64,000 nucleotides of DNA from Siphonodentalium dalli (lineage: Eukaryota > Mollusca > Scaphopoda > Gadilida > Siphonodentaliidae): positions 41,429,835 through 41,493,834 of the forward strand of contig CP136066.1 in assembly GCA_032622095.1 (NCBI GenBank), written 5' to 3'. The first letter of the stretch is position 1. Each line of letters opens with the position of its first letter. Position numbers and translations under genes: made by a program. The notes under the pieces are model-generated. The model was given only the letters and a program-made list of their open reading frames with translations, searched no databases and was not told the origin of the DNA. Of the stretch, positions 48,101-50,825 are shown piece after piece.

Positions 48101-50796
48101 TATTATGAATGAAATGCTACGAATGCTCAATCACTTCAATACCAAATTGCTATTTTTGACCATTGACATTCACAGTCGTATCTTTCATATTGGACAAACT
48201 GGCAACGAAATGTGCCAAATAATCACTCTCGGTGCAGCATCAAGCCTTGAAATAGGGTGTCTGTCATTTGCAGAATGAGGTTCCCAGAGGGTGAATTTAG
48301 TGATGCTACCCAGCATAGCGGGCTAGCATCTCCAAATTCACCCCTGGGAACCTCATTCTGCTGAGGTGTAAGCAGAATGGGGTCCCCAGAGGGTAAATTT
48401 TGTGATGCTAGCCCGCTATGCGGGGTAGCATCACTAAATTCACACTCTGGGGACCTCATTCTGCAAATGACAGACACCATATTTCAAGGCTTGTGCAGCA
48501 TACATTGAGCAGTTGCGACTTCGACGTGATATGATCGCCCTCGGTAAACTCTCCCCAGTTTAATAACTCCCAGGAATTTGCAAACGTTACTCCTCAATAT
48601 TCAAAAGCCATTTTCCGCCTGATGTGCAACTCCCAAAATGACCCCATGTCATAAATGTGGTCAATAATTATCCCGACCACACTCATTCAGTGGTTGAGCA
48701 CAGACTAGGTTTTCATATCCTGATACATAATTATCATTTGAATGGGGGTAACAAAAATTATGCCACTTGATTTTATACCAGCAAAATGCAACTGTGGTGG
48801 AAAAATGATTTTCGGACCCGTGTTTTATAGGTAACCAATAAGTGGTAAGTGGGTGTCTGACCAGCTAACACATCATGTAGGGTTTGCGAAAATCACACCT
48901 AGCATCCCGGGATGACAGTAAAAATTCATACTGAAATTCTGGCTGATGGCTCGAAAGCTTTTTGACATGTCAAATTAGGAAAAGATGAAAGAAAAATGGC
49001 CTGAAATTAATTAGTCATATAACATTTTATCACAAAGTGAAGTTGGTACTATATGTATGGATGACAAGAGAAGGAATAGGGAATGTGCAAAGCATATGCA
49101 AATAGGGGGGAAATAATGTAAAAGTGACATAATGTTGTGCAGATACATGATTCCTCGTTCACTTGTCATAAATTTAAGGTTGAGAGTAGTGACCCGGAGT
49201 GGTTTTACAAAATTTGGAAAACAATTTCGAACGTATATATGCACCAAAATATCTCAATTAATAAAACCCAAAAGTTAAAATTTTAAATTTATAAATAAAA
49301 TCACCAAAGAAGGGAAATAGACAAAGCCAATAAAATCTTCATCAGTTGCCAGTTGCTAACATGTGCCGTACTAAACGTATGAATGCCAACTTTTCGACCT
49401 TTACGTTCACGATTTCGGGCCCGTGATACACAATGTTTTTATTTCTCGAGAATAACTACCTATGCTGTCTGGAAGAATTTCAAAGTATCATCACTGGGAT
49501 ATATACAAAATACCTTTATTCAAGCAAATCGCTACTACTTGATATTGGTGGGGTCAATGTCACTTAAAATGATATTTAGACATGCTCTAAATATGCACAA
49601 GGTCACAACCAACCTTCTCTCGATACACTGGACCGAAATTTACTTTTGCCATATAATTTGCCAAATGAAAATATTTTTGCCAAATTATTTTAGCAATTGC
49701 CAAATGCTATCGCCGAAAGTATAATTTTCTGCATCCTTGAGTATTATGTTTCGAAACTCGCTGTTTGAATAACTTTTGATATCGTTAGAAAAGCAGTTAG
49801 TTAATAATTAATCATACTCGCATCTCCATTGTGAATTATCACACAACAATAAGCCGATCACCGAACAATACATTGGTAGAAGAGTTTCTCCATCAGAAGG
49901 GCACATCACAGGAGGATTAGTAATCCCTCAACCATCAGTACTAATGCTATGAGATTAACTGCATCTTAACCCTTTACCCAACAAACCGGCCAAAACCGAC
50001 CAAATAAAGCTTCAACAGCCTAAAATATCTTCGGTCTGTCTCAATAGAACCATACACATATGGATATCATTGGAACCGGCTCCTTGGCCACATTGTGATA
50101 GTTACAGTTATGCCCTGTGCCAATGCATTCTCTTATATATGCGAGTCGACCATAGGTCGCCTCGCATATATAAGAGAATGCATTGGCCTAAAAAAAATCT
50201 TTTTTTAACACTTTTTACCATTTTTTCTTACATTCTTTAACAATTTTATAATTTTTAATGTGTTAAGCCAATGCATTCTCTTATATATGCGAGGCGACCT
50301 ATGGTCGACTCGCATATATAAGAGAATGCATTGGCACAGGGCCCTTCTGTTGGGTAAAGGGTTAATAGAGAAGTAAACTTTCCCTAAACCTTATAAAACA
50401 CCACTAATATAAATATGTTGTAAGAGTTTCCTAAAAGTAATGGTATTGATTGACCATTTTTTTTCACAAATTGCTTGAGGAATTAAAAAGTGACTTTTGC
50501 CAAATGTGAATTATTTTTGCCATTGGAAAATTTGGAAAGTGGCAGCGCGAACCCTGGATACACATGCCACATGAAACGTGCCACATAGCACTCGTATACT
50601 CTATTCTAAGAATTTACCCCTATACTGAGAATACGTCACCTTGACATGCTATATACTCACCCATATATGAGCAATTACTTGCAAATTTCCGCATCCCCTC
50701 TCCATCCCTGTGATCCAAACCATAGGTAAGAGAGTGATTCAGCCAGTATGCGTACAGAATTATCGCATCGTGCAAATACGGTACGTATTTACCGCC
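9020..50796 (-). CDS. Receptor guanylate cyclase gene, partial, 12 exons assembled
   Basis: Joining twelve minus-strand exons (50796-50661, 42451-42321, 41683-41575, 40118-40037, 35002-34918, 28407-28243, 24914-24810, 23494-23423, 18806-18647, 17052-16900, 14339-14159, 9160-9020) gives about 506 in-frame codons with AG/GT boundaries and matching phases throughout. Domain order is that of membrane guanylate cyclases (GTP to cGMP): C-terminal ANF-receptor ligand-binding lobe, Cys-containing stalk, one transmembrane helix, basic juxtamembrane segment, kinase-homology domain, and dimerisation coiled coil ending in LLNRMLPP. The protein would sit in the plasma membrane with the kinase-homology and cyclase domains cytosolic. 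The signal peptide and N-terminal ligand lobe are not seen (expected at higher coordinates), nor is the cyclase catalytic domain (expected below 9020). Introns range from about 0.6 to over 8 kb and carry most of the mobile elements here. No internal stop occurs in the joined exons, so it looks functional. The identification is firm; the ligand is unknown. Confidence 0.93.
9173..9425 (-). repeat. Four extra copies of the exon-12 3' splice junction
   Basis: Upstream of exon 12 (higher coordinates), a unit of about 60 bp repeats the acceptor and the first exon bases. The true site reads CTTCTGTCAG|AAAGGGAGGTATAATGG. Copies near 9222, 9283, 9342 and 9408 keep TGTCAG or TGCCTGACAG-like cores followed by AGGGAGG-like and ATAATG-like bases. 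They also share the ATGAAC tail. The array abuts the functional acceptor. Confidence 0.85.
9525..9600. repeat. Half copy of the 58.1-kb palindromic MITE
   Basis: GGCGGTTTCGCTGTGGTCAT, GGGATCTTGACCACGAG and AGCAAAACTCC match one arm of 58108-58245. Confidence 0.6.
9845..10148. mobile_element. Truncated hairpin MITE (TGTGACCCGCC family)
   Basis: Carries the internal GAGCCCCAGACAAACATGAG to TGTGTGGGGCTCC segment, then the 70-bp palindrome (10022-10096), then the right end ATTTGATGCGGCGGGTCA. The left end is missing compared with the intact copies at 27.48, 29.66 and 56.87 kb. Confidence 0.8.
10455..12630. mobile_element. TIR element of ~2.2 kb with GGGCCTGTTTCATGAA ends
   Basis: Left end GGGCCTGTTTCATGAAGC and right end GCTTTCATGAAACAGGGCCC are inverted. 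Subterminal regions on both sides are rich in CTTAAG and TTAAGACC motifs (10480-10600 and 12460-12600). The interior has no transposase ORF, only AT repeats (11217-11232) and poly-G tracts (11740, 12092). A clear target-site duplication was not seen. It is most likely a non-autonomous DNA transposon. Confidence 0.6.
13679..13886. mobile_element. Palindromic MITE, 208 bp, TA-flanked
   Basis: Arms begin GTAATGCCTAAATAATCGAC and end inverted. The whole element is nearly one palindrome with the centre CTCTCAATGAGAG. The outer arms resemble the 2845-2973 element. It lies in the intron between exons 11 and 12, and its ORF at 13742 is spurious. Confidence 0.75.
14159..14339 (-). CDS. Receptor GC exon 11: end of kinase-homology domain
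   Basis: This 181-nt exon starts after TATCAATTGTAG and ends at ACAGATCA|GTAAGT. It encodes [18 protein letters not shown], then [16 protein letters not shown] and [16 protein letters not shown]. The D-C-W-x-E-x-P-x-x-R-P-x-F pattern is the conserved end of the kinase fold. Phase 1 in and phase 2 out. Confidence 0.95.
14345..16640. other. Intron between exons 10 and 11, mostly unremarkable
   Basis: Contains short degenerate CTCCAAATG repeats (15035-15110) and their inverse (15300-15410), GAT-rich microsatellite patches (16040-16070, 16370-16385), and a fragment of a dispersed repeat at 16420-16520. No exon recognised. Confidence 0.5.
16420..16520. repeat. Fragment of the 44.4/50.5-kb dispersed repeat
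   Basis: AAAGCACCACTAGTATAATT, GCCAAATGTGAATTAATTTT and GACAAGTGGCAGC match 44270-44450 and 50390-50555. Confidence 0.65.
16680..16835. repeat. Degenerate pair of the 70-bp hairpin
   Basis: TTATATATGCGAGTC near 16684, TTCTCTTATATATGTGAGGC near 16774 and TAAGAGAATACATTGTCACA near 16818 are decayed arms. The following ACAGGGTTTTCGCAA to GGTCATGGGTT matches the flank of the solo hairpin at 24.5 kb, so both come from a further element family. Confidence 0.6.
16900..17052 (-). CDS. Receptor GC exon 10: pseudokinase C-lobe
   Basis: This 153-nt exon starts after GATACTTTTGCAG and ends at CGTCCAGTG|GTGAAT. It encodes [13 protein letters not shown], then [22 protein letters not shown]-x-P-E-L-L-R and the K-G-D-V-Y-S-F helix are conserved in the family. 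The usual Ala of the APE-like motif is Cys here. Split codons at both ends (phase 1) agree with exons 9 and 11. A degenerate pair of the 70-bp hairpin lies just downstream (16.68-16.83 kb). Confidence 0.94.
17310..17460 (+). repeat. Possible tRNA-derived SINE fragment
   Basis: ATATGTTCGATTCCCGG near 17347 is a strong RNA polymerase III B-box. The upstream AGAGCTAGACTAAGTGGGC could be part of a decayed tRNA head. No intact cloverleaf. Confidence 0.3.
17640..17945. repeat. 30-bp minisatellite
   Basis: About nine degenerate units of CTGGCTCCCTGGACTGACAC then GAACACCACA. Minus-strand ORFs here are by-products. Located in the intron between exons 9 and 10. Confidence 0.8.
18599..18630. repeat. 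Solo end of the TGTGACCCGCC element
   Basis: TGTGACCCGCCATCAAATCC then AGTC matches the termini of the elements at 27.48, 29.66 and 56.87 kb. It lies only 17 bp from the exon-9 donor. Confidence 0.6.
18647..18806 (-). CDS. Receptor GC exon 9: pseudo-catalytic loop and DYG
   Basis: This 160-nt exon starts after TTTAATTACAG and ends at ATGGATAAAG|GTATGG. It encodes [20 protein letters not shown], then [19 protein letters not shown]. The catalytic HRD of true kinases is absent: the loop reads H-G-R-L-A-S-N-N-C, as in other receptor guanylate cyclases, and DFG is DYG. It is therefore a regulatory pseudokinase segment that binds ATP rather than phosphorylating. Phase 0 in and phase 1 out. Confidence 0.95.
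18807..19676. other. Intron sequence with a partial TIR-element copy
   Basis: Around 19080-19200, ATCTGATGACTCTGAGCTTT and CCTCGACTCGAATCAAATAT are inverted relatives of the element at 25549-25894 and 62869-63215. No exon seen in the rest. Confidence 0.5.
19677..22396 (+). pseudogene. Decayed non-LTR retrotransposon (CR1/jockey-like ORF2)
   Basis: The plus strand encodes, in order, the C-terminal half of an apurinic-type endonuclease ([10 protein letters not shown] near 19773, [10 protein letters not shown] near 19875), a linker, and reverse transcriptase. The RT shows [14 protein letters not shown] near 20890, [11 protein letters not shown] near 21130, [11 protein letters not shown] near 21290 and FADDTSLY at 21377. 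A long C-terminal region ends in [16 protein letters not shown]. It is broken by a TGA at 19906, a stop and frameshift near 20350, frameshifts near 20750 and 20890, and a TGA at 21356 just before the FADD motif. The N-terminal endonuclease is missing, so it is 5'-truncated, as is usual for these elements. It lies antisense in the intron between exons 8 and 9. The exact clade is inference. Confidence 0.9.
22400..23204. other. LINE 3' flank and intron, no gene
   Basis: A short inverted repeat, GGACTGCCCAACAGTGACCC at 22716 against GGTTACTGTTGGACAGTC at 22743, with a target-like TATTATAG centre. No exon was recognised. The LINE 3' end was not delimited. Confidence 0.4.
23205..23415 (-). repeat. 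Three degenerate copies of the exon-8 3' end and donor
   Basis: Units of about 70 bp downstream of exon 8. On the minus strand the exon end reads TTCTTGTCCGATGTCGTACAG|GTGAGTAGA, split here between its two conserved halves. Copies read TTCGTGGAAGATCTCGTACC, then TTCTTGGCAGATATCGTACA, then TTCTTGGCCATTGTGATAC. Each is followed by intron sequence ending in the shared TAGTCCAG or TAGTCCAAAC motif. Divergence increases with distance from the exon. Confidence 0.8.
23423..23494 (-). CDS. Receptor GC exon 8: kinase-homology domain
   Basis: This 72-nt exon starts after CACTATTGCAG and ends at GTCGTACAG|GTGAGT. It encodes [17 protein letters not shown] and LSDVVQ. The family signature D-x-L-E-N-x-x-I-x-L-D-W-x-F-K-x-S is complete. 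Phase 0 on both sides. Its 3' half plus donor is reiterated about three more times at a spacing near 70 bp in the intron immediately downstream (23.21-23.41 kb). Confidence 0.93.
23535..23625 (+). repeat. Possible tRNA-like SINE head
   Basis: TTAGCTGGTCCAGTGGTTAG (A-box-like) and, 55 bp on, ATGCGTTCAAATATTGC (B-box-like). The spacing and motifs resemble a decayed tRNA-derived SINE. It is not a functional tRNA, as the arms do not pair throughout. Confidence 0.35.
24511..24585. repeat. Solo 70-bp palindromic hairpin
   Basis: GGCCAATGCATTCTCTTATA then TATGCGAGGCGACC, the CTATGG centre and the inverted arm ending GCATTGGCACAGGG. The right flank (TTTTCTCAAACGTTCAGGAA) matches that at 16.83 kb. 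Confidence 0.85.
24810..24914 (-). CDS. Receptor GC exon 7: kinase-homology domain, alpha-C to hinge
   Basis: This 105-nt exon starts after GTATGATTTCAG and ends at GGTCTTCAG|GTTTGT, giving 35 codons. It encodes [16 protein letters not shown], then a segment ending [14 protein letters not shown]-x-x-F-I-G-A and the Y-C-x-x-G-x-L-Q hinge are diagnostic of receptor guanylate cyclases. Phase 0 on both sides, reading straight on from exon 6 as LKA-MKEM and into exon 8 as GGLQ-DVLEN. Confidence 0.93.
25025..25250. repeat. GAT-type microsatellite
   Basis: Imperfect (GAT)n/(GACGAT)n tract. The 91-aa minus ORF it contains is low complexity. Confidence 0.9.
25549..25894. mobile_element. TIR element, 346 bp, TTAAAGGTACTCAATCCGA ends
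   Basis: TTAAAGGTACTCAATCCGA at the left is inverted at the right as TCGGATTGAGTACCTTTAA. Inside are CGAGTCGAGGAACCCACCCA and GATCAGATATCAAT. A related copy lies at 62869-63215 and a fragment at 19.1 kb. No ORF, so non-autonomous. Confidence 0.8.
25993..26290. repeat. Fragment of a hairpin-bearing piggyBac-like MITE
   Basis: TTAACCCTTTCAAAACCGG start, then a half hairpin (26036-26072), an AT-rich spacer and another half hairpin (26254-26290). The right TIR is missing. The flanks CACCATTTTTCAAGGTTG (25950) and CACCATTTTTCGAGGTTG (26333) are near-duplicates. Confidence 0.6.
26298..26879 (-). other. Unrecognised 193-codon ORF inside an intron
   Basis: Open for 582 bp on the same strand as the receptor, between exons 6 and 7. 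The predicted product has a hydrophobic stretch ([18 protein letters not shown], then a Pro-containing break and [16 protein letters not shown]), several Cys, and N-x-S/T sites, as in a membrane protein. I do not recognise a family. No promoter, splice or repeat evidence supports expression. It could be a chance ORF, a relic of a multipass receptor or a part of an unknown element. Confidence 0.3.
27479..27921. mobile_element. Hairpin MITE, TGTGACCCGCC family, intact
   Basis: Ends TGTGACCCGCCATATCAAAT and the inverted GATTTGATATGGCGGGTCAC. Each end carries an AAGTCGGGATTTTTTTACCC block and a 70-bp palindromic hairpin (27529-27600 and 27815-27868, the latter partly deleted). The centre holds GAGCCCCACACATATATAGA to TTGTTTGGGGCTC. 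Flanks are GTATA and TATAC. No transposase. Confidence 0.88.
28243..28407 (-). CDS. Receptor GC exon 6: start of kinase-homology domain
   Basis: This 165-nt exon starts after TTTCGTTCCAG and ends at CTCAAGGCG|GTAACG. It encodes a Ser-rich lead-in ([10 protein letters not shown]), then [12 protein letters not shown], and VLMDLKA at the end. GLYKG-x-x-V-x-V-KK is the beta-2/beta-3 region of the kinase-homology domain, and the Lys pair corresponds to the VAIK lysine. Ser and Thr residues in the lead-in are in the region phosphorylated in vertebrate natriuretic peptide receptors (family knowledge). Phase 0 on both sides. It lies in a stretch bounded by hairpin-bearing MITEs (27.48-27.92 and 29.66-30.11 kb). 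Confidence 0.9.
28978..29557. mobile_element. TIR element, 580 bp, AAAGGGGTACTGTACGCCA ends
   Basis: TTTAAAGGGGTACTGTACGC at the left is inverted at the right as GCGTACAGTACCCCTTTAAA. No coding potential. Its end structure (AAAGG-TACT) resembles the 25549-25894 family. Confidence 0.75.
29659..30108. mobile_element. Hairpin MITE, TGTGACCCGCC family, intact
   Basis: Same structure as 27479-27921 with two hairpins (29708-29778 and 29987-30060) and the internal GAGCCCC segment in the opposite orientation. The ORFs at 29723 and 29961 merely translate the hairpins. Confidence 0.88.
30363..31300 (+). repeat. 45-bp minisatellite containing GTAAGT
   Basis: About 17 units of consensus GTTAACCATTATAGGTAAGT then GGGTGTCTGACCAGGTGTTT and TATAA. 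Some are expanded with CTGACAAATCTGACAGAG. Unit length is a multiple of three, which explains the ORF at 31087-31320. A lone related unit with the same right flank (AAAATCACAC) lies at 48824-48895. The resemblance to the splice-site arrays is clear, but I found no exon of the receptor next to it. Confidence 0.85.
32060..32260. repeat. GAT/GAC microsatellite
   Basis: (GAT)n followed by (GACGAT/GGCGAT)n. It gives His- or Ser-rich spurious ORFs on the minus strand. Confidence 0.9.
33221..33356. mobile_element. Palindromic foldback MITE, 136 bp
   Basis: ACTGTCATGTGGACTGTTTT to its inverted copy AAAACAGTCCACATGACAGT, near-perfect through GAGGTAAGTGGT. Flanked by TTA and TAA. Confidence 0.8.
33473..33888. 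mobile_element. piggyBac-like MITE with one hairpin
   Basis: Flanked by TTAA on both sides (33469-33472 and 33889-33892). Ends CCATTTCAGTGCCAG and inverted CTGGCACTGAAAGGG. Contains a truncated 70-bp hairpin at 33807-33848. TTAA target plus CC(C/A)TTT ends fit piggyBac; no transposase is present. Confidence 0.75.
33925..34917 (-). repeat. 39-42-bp minisatellite copying the exon-5 end and donor
   Basis: About 24 units. On the minus strand each reads roughly ACACCTACAGACATACAACC, then TATATCTAAAAACCAG|GTA. Most are exactly 39 bp (13 codons, reading roughly [13 protein letters not shown]). The four nearest the exon carry CAG|GTAAGA; more distant ones carry CAG|GTAACA. Units at the far end (33.93-34.2 kb) are 42 bp with ATTATA. 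Long ORFs in both directions here are by-products of the 3n unit length. Confidence 0.9.
34918..35002 (-). CDS. Receptor GC exon 5: juxtamembrane linker
   Basis: This 85-nt exon starts after TATTCCGAAG and encodes [16 protein letters not shown], then [12 protein letters not shown], ending at CCCAG|GTAAGA. The basic stretch, the Glu-Arg-Glu-Leu helix and the W-K-I-x-x-x-D-I pattern match the segment between the membrane helix and the kinase-homology domain of receptor guanylate cyclases (W-R-V-x-W-E-D in vertebrate paralogues). It is phase 2 in and phase 0 out. The last 39 nt and the donor are the seed of the minisatellite at 33.93-34.92 kb. Donors with the same CAG|GTAAGA context occur at exon ends 34918, 34879, 34840 and 34801, all in frame, so the true 3' end may be any of these or may vary. 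Confidence 0.88.
35697..35813. mobile_element. Palindromic MITE, 117 bp
   Basis: TTATTAATTGGTTGTTTCCA to its inverted copy. Arms include CCGAGTTATGAGGC. An AACTCGGCC-type motif recurs at 42.04 kb. Confidence 0.75.
35895..36284. mobile_element. piggyBac-like MITE with two hairpins
   Basis: TTAA-flanked (35891-35894 and 36285-36288). Ends CCCTTTATCCAACA and inverted TGTTGGGTAAAGGG. Two 70-bp hairpins at 36040-36114 and 36187-36262. Highly similar to 49970-50361. Confidence 0.88.
36290..38330. other. Gene-free intron stretch
   Basis: Short direct repeats of GATTCGTAGTAACC and TAGTTACCTGACAC (37720-37860). Otherwise no structure I can support and no exon. Confidence 0.4.
38503..38804 (+). pseudogene. 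PIF/Harbinger transposase (HARBI1-like), first exon only
   Basis: An ATG at 38503 opens 100 codons: basic [20 protein letters not shown], then [29 protein letters not shown] and [15 protein letters not shown]. This matches the N-terminal part of Harbinger nucleases, where RRFWVHP and I-S-P-x-x-R-L-A are conserved. The last codons are followed by GAG|GTGAGA, a good donor, as Harbinger genes often have an intron here. The second exon with the DDE catalytic residues is not found downstream before 40 kb, where host exon 4 begins. Upstream GC-rich sequence (38350-38450, starting TTAAAGCCGCTTACACATGG) could be a terminal region. It is a fragment, on the opposite strand to the receptor. Confidence 0.8.
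39697..39775. repeat. Solo 70-bp palindromic hairpin
   Basis: TTAGGCCAATGCATTATCTT to GAGAATGCATTGGCACAGGG, full palindrome, preceded by a TTTTTCTTACATTCTTTGACA-type AT-rich track, split here as TTTTTCTTACATTC and TTTGACA, typical of the paired elements. Confidence 0.85.
40037..40118 (-). CDS. Receptor GC exon 4: transmembrane helix
   Basis: This 82-nt exon was found by phase: exon 3 leaves one nucleotide and exon 5 needs two from upstream. It starts after TTTACAG and ends at TTACGAAG|GTTGGT. It encodes [19 protein letters not shown] followed by FIVLQLR, a single hydrophobic helix of about 20 residues ending in basic residues. Joined to exon 5 it reads [13 protein letters not shown], the expected stop-transfer border. 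The GTTGGT donor is non-consensus, so the exact end is slightly less sure. The position between stalk and juxtamembrane exons and the perfect phase fit make it very likely real. Confidence 0.8.
40925..41061 (+). repeat. Probable LINE 3' end with CTATC tail
   Basis: AGCAGGAAGACAGCCCGATA, then TGTATTGTAAATAAACTATC and a short (CTATC)n repeat. The pentanucleotide tail after AATAAA is typical of CR1-like LINE 3' ends. No coding part is adjacent. Confidence 0.45.
41395..41480. repeat. Damaged 70-bp hairpin
   Basis: GGCCAATGCATTCTCTTATA left arm, then a shortened centre and two partial right arms (GAGATTGCATTGGCACTC and AGAGAATGCATTGGCACTC). Immediately downstream of the exon-3 junction copy. Confidence 0.75.
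41500..41550 (-). repeat. Second copy of the exon-3 3' end and donor
   Basis: The 50 bp match 41568-41620 (CATAGCTCGTTATAGA is identical on the plus strand). The copy has a TGA where the exon codes Pro, and the donor has become GCGAGA. It is a single extra unit, so it may represent the first step of the array growth seen at other exons. Confidence 0.8.
41575..41683 (-). CDS. Receptor GC exon 3: extracellular stalk with CGF...C motif
   Basis: This 109-nt exon starts after CTTTCCACAG and ends at CACACAG|GTGAGA. It encodes [19 protein letters not shown], then [10 protein letters not shown]. The pattern I-W-x-x-x-G-x-P-P-x-D-x-P-x-C-G-F is the conserved pre-transmembrane stalk of membrane guanylate cyclases. 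The two cysteines probably form the usual juxtamembrane disulphide. It is phase 0 in and phase 1 out. The 3' end of the exon together with its donor is copied once more just downstream at 41500-41550, with a TGA in place of a coding triplet and a GC-type donor. Confidence 0.92.
42321..42451 (-). CDS. Receptor GC exon 2: membrane-proximal ligand domain
   Basis: This 131-nt exon starts after CTTTCTTCCAG and ends at GGACAG|GTGTGT. It encodes [14 protein letters not shown] followed by TAWLIQDF and a segment ending DPAADAGQ. In natriuretic-peptide receptors the equivalent stretch is G-x-V-x-x-D-x-x-GDR, the last strand pair of the ligand-binding lobe. Phase 1 in and phase 0 out match both neighbours. 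It is separated from exon 1 by an 8.2-kb intron holding Ty3/gypsy and LINE remnants. The weak GTGTGT donor is the only canonical GT in this position that keeps the phase. Confidence 0.9.
43490..43960 (+). pseudogene. Ty3/gypsy reverse transcriptase remnant
   Basis: Shows [17 protein letters not shown] near 43560, [11 protein letters not shown] near 43650, then in a shifted frame [13 protein letters not shown] near 43757 and [11 protein letters not shown] near 43892. These are the F-S-x-L-D-L-x-x-G-Y-W-Q, G-L-x-x-F, Y-x-D-D and Y-L-G-H blocks of Ty3/gypsy RT. Stops and indels separate the blocks. Nearby 44590-44630 ([10 protein letters not shown]) may be an integrase remnant. The element continues on the plus strand in decayed form to about 45.4 kb. 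Confidence 0.8.
43950..44455. repeat. Dispersed repeat, copy 1 (uninterrupted)
   Basis: Parallels 49640-50555: CTCGCATCTCTATTGTGA, CATCAGAAGGGCACA, ACTAATGCTATGAGACTAAC, CTTATAAAACACCAC and AAGTGGCAGCGCGAACCCTG. At the TTAA where copy 2 carries a MITE, this copy reads straight through. Confidence 0.75.
44510..45360 (+). pseudogene. Probable 3' part of a Ty3/gypsy pol, decayed
   Basis: [11 protein letters not shown] near 44592 resembles the start of the integrase core. The 128-codon ORF 44971-45357 is Ser/Pro/Glu-rich ([12 protein letters not shown]) and could be the C-terminal tail beyond integrase, but no chromodomain or other motif confirms it. Assignment rests on proximity to the RT remnant. 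Confidence 0.4.
45827..46098. repeat. Four tandem copies of a 68-bp unit
   Basis: Unit: TAAGTGTCCAATGACAGACC, CACCCAGTGCCGCCCCAATA, TGTCACAAAGTACAGACC, CTTCTCAATG. Copies are over 95% alike by eye, so the expansion is recent. Confidence 0.92.
46780..47610 (-). pseudogene. Second decayed non-LTR retrotransposon, C-terminal part
   Basis: On the minus strand, 47600-47440 encodes [19 protein letters not shown] and [13 protein letters not shown], the R-x-L-V-R-P-x-L-E-Y-x-x-x-V-W and R-R-A-T-K-L-I-P blocks downstream of LINE RT. 47030-46800 encodes [18 protein letters not shown] and ends near SPNLVVDAD. About 340 bp of unrelated, GTGTCAC-rich sequence (47050-47395) separates the two, suggesting an insertion. 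The W of the first block is G here. RT core absent. Confidence 0.8.
47050..47395. repeat. Insertion splitting the minus-strand LINE
   Basis: Sequence rich in GTGTCAC/GTGTCAG motifs lies between the two coding blocks of the LINE. It has no TIR that I can see, so its nature is unresolved. Confidence 0.45.
47615..48020. repeat. Dispersed element beginning TACTAGCTGATGTGTCCGAC
   Basis: Begins TACTAGCTGATGTGTCCGAC, then TTCATCCGGGCTATTTAG, and ends in a CA-rich ACACACACAGACAGATG tract. It contains a ~125-bp tandem duplication (GGTCCAGAAACATGCCTATA to TTTGAGTCGGATCGGT). A relative starts at 58848 (ACTAGAAGGTGACCCGACTT) and ends at 59590. The type resembles LINE-derived (RTE-like) 3' tails, by memory only. 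Confidence 0.6.
48241..48493. mobile_element. Foldback element, 253 bp, with 8-bp target duplication
   Basis: Ends CAAGCCTTGAAATAGGGTGT and its inverted copy. Nearly the whole element is a palindrome made of repeated CAGAATGAGGTTCCCAGAGG and GATGCTA-type blocks. It is flanked by TGCAGCAT at 48233-48240 and 48494-48501. An 8-bp duplication and CA...TG ends suggest mobilisation by a hAT-type transposase. Confidence 0.85.
48824..48895 (+). repeat. Solo unit related to the 30.4-31.3-kb minisatellite
   Basis: GTGTTTTATAGGTAACCAAT, then GGTAAGTGGGTGTCTGACCA, then GCGAAAATCACACC matches the terminal unit of the large array (31255-31310), including the flank beyond the array. It suggests the array grew inside a dispersed repeat rather than in unique sequence. 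Confidence 0.6.
49640..50555. repeat. Dispersed repeat, copy 2, interrupted by a MITE
   Basis: Matches 43950-44455 on both sides of the 49970-50361 element. Ends GGCAGCGCGAACCCTGG just before exon 1. Confidence 0.75.
49970..50361. mobile_element. piggyBac-like MITE with two hairpins, 392 bp
   Basis: TTAA on both sides (49966-49969 and 50362-50365). Ends CCCTTTACCCAACA and inverted TGTTGGGTAAAGGG. Two 70-bp hairpins (50118-50188 and 50271-50338). Compared with the related repeat at 44.2 kb it is inserted exactly at a TTAA, which supports both the boundaries and the superfamily. Confidence 0.9.
50661..50796 (-). CDS. Receptor GC exon 1 of window: ANF-receptor ligand-binding segment
   Basis: This 136-nt exon starts after TATTTCAG and ends at CATATATGG|GTGAGT. 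It encodes [13 protein letters not shown], then [14 protein letters not shown] and NCSYMG. The D-A-x-x-L-Y-A followed by an N-x-S-L and a DxRDG stretch is the conserved helix region of natriuretic-peptide-receptor extracellular domains (family knowledge). It ends in phase 1 (ATG G), and the next exon begins GT AAA, giving Gly at the junction. NHS and NCS are possible N-glycosylation sites. The preceding exon (phase 0) was not found. The acceptor side carries degenerate extra copies at 50.83-50.96 kb. Confidence 0.9.
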
Positions 50797-50825
50797 CTGA
50801 AATAGAACATACACGTGACAGAAGT

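Noticed and set aside
47612-48130. 172-codon minus ORF
   Set aside because: It spans a dispersed repeat with an internal tandem duplication and a CA-rich tail; the frame is fortuitous.
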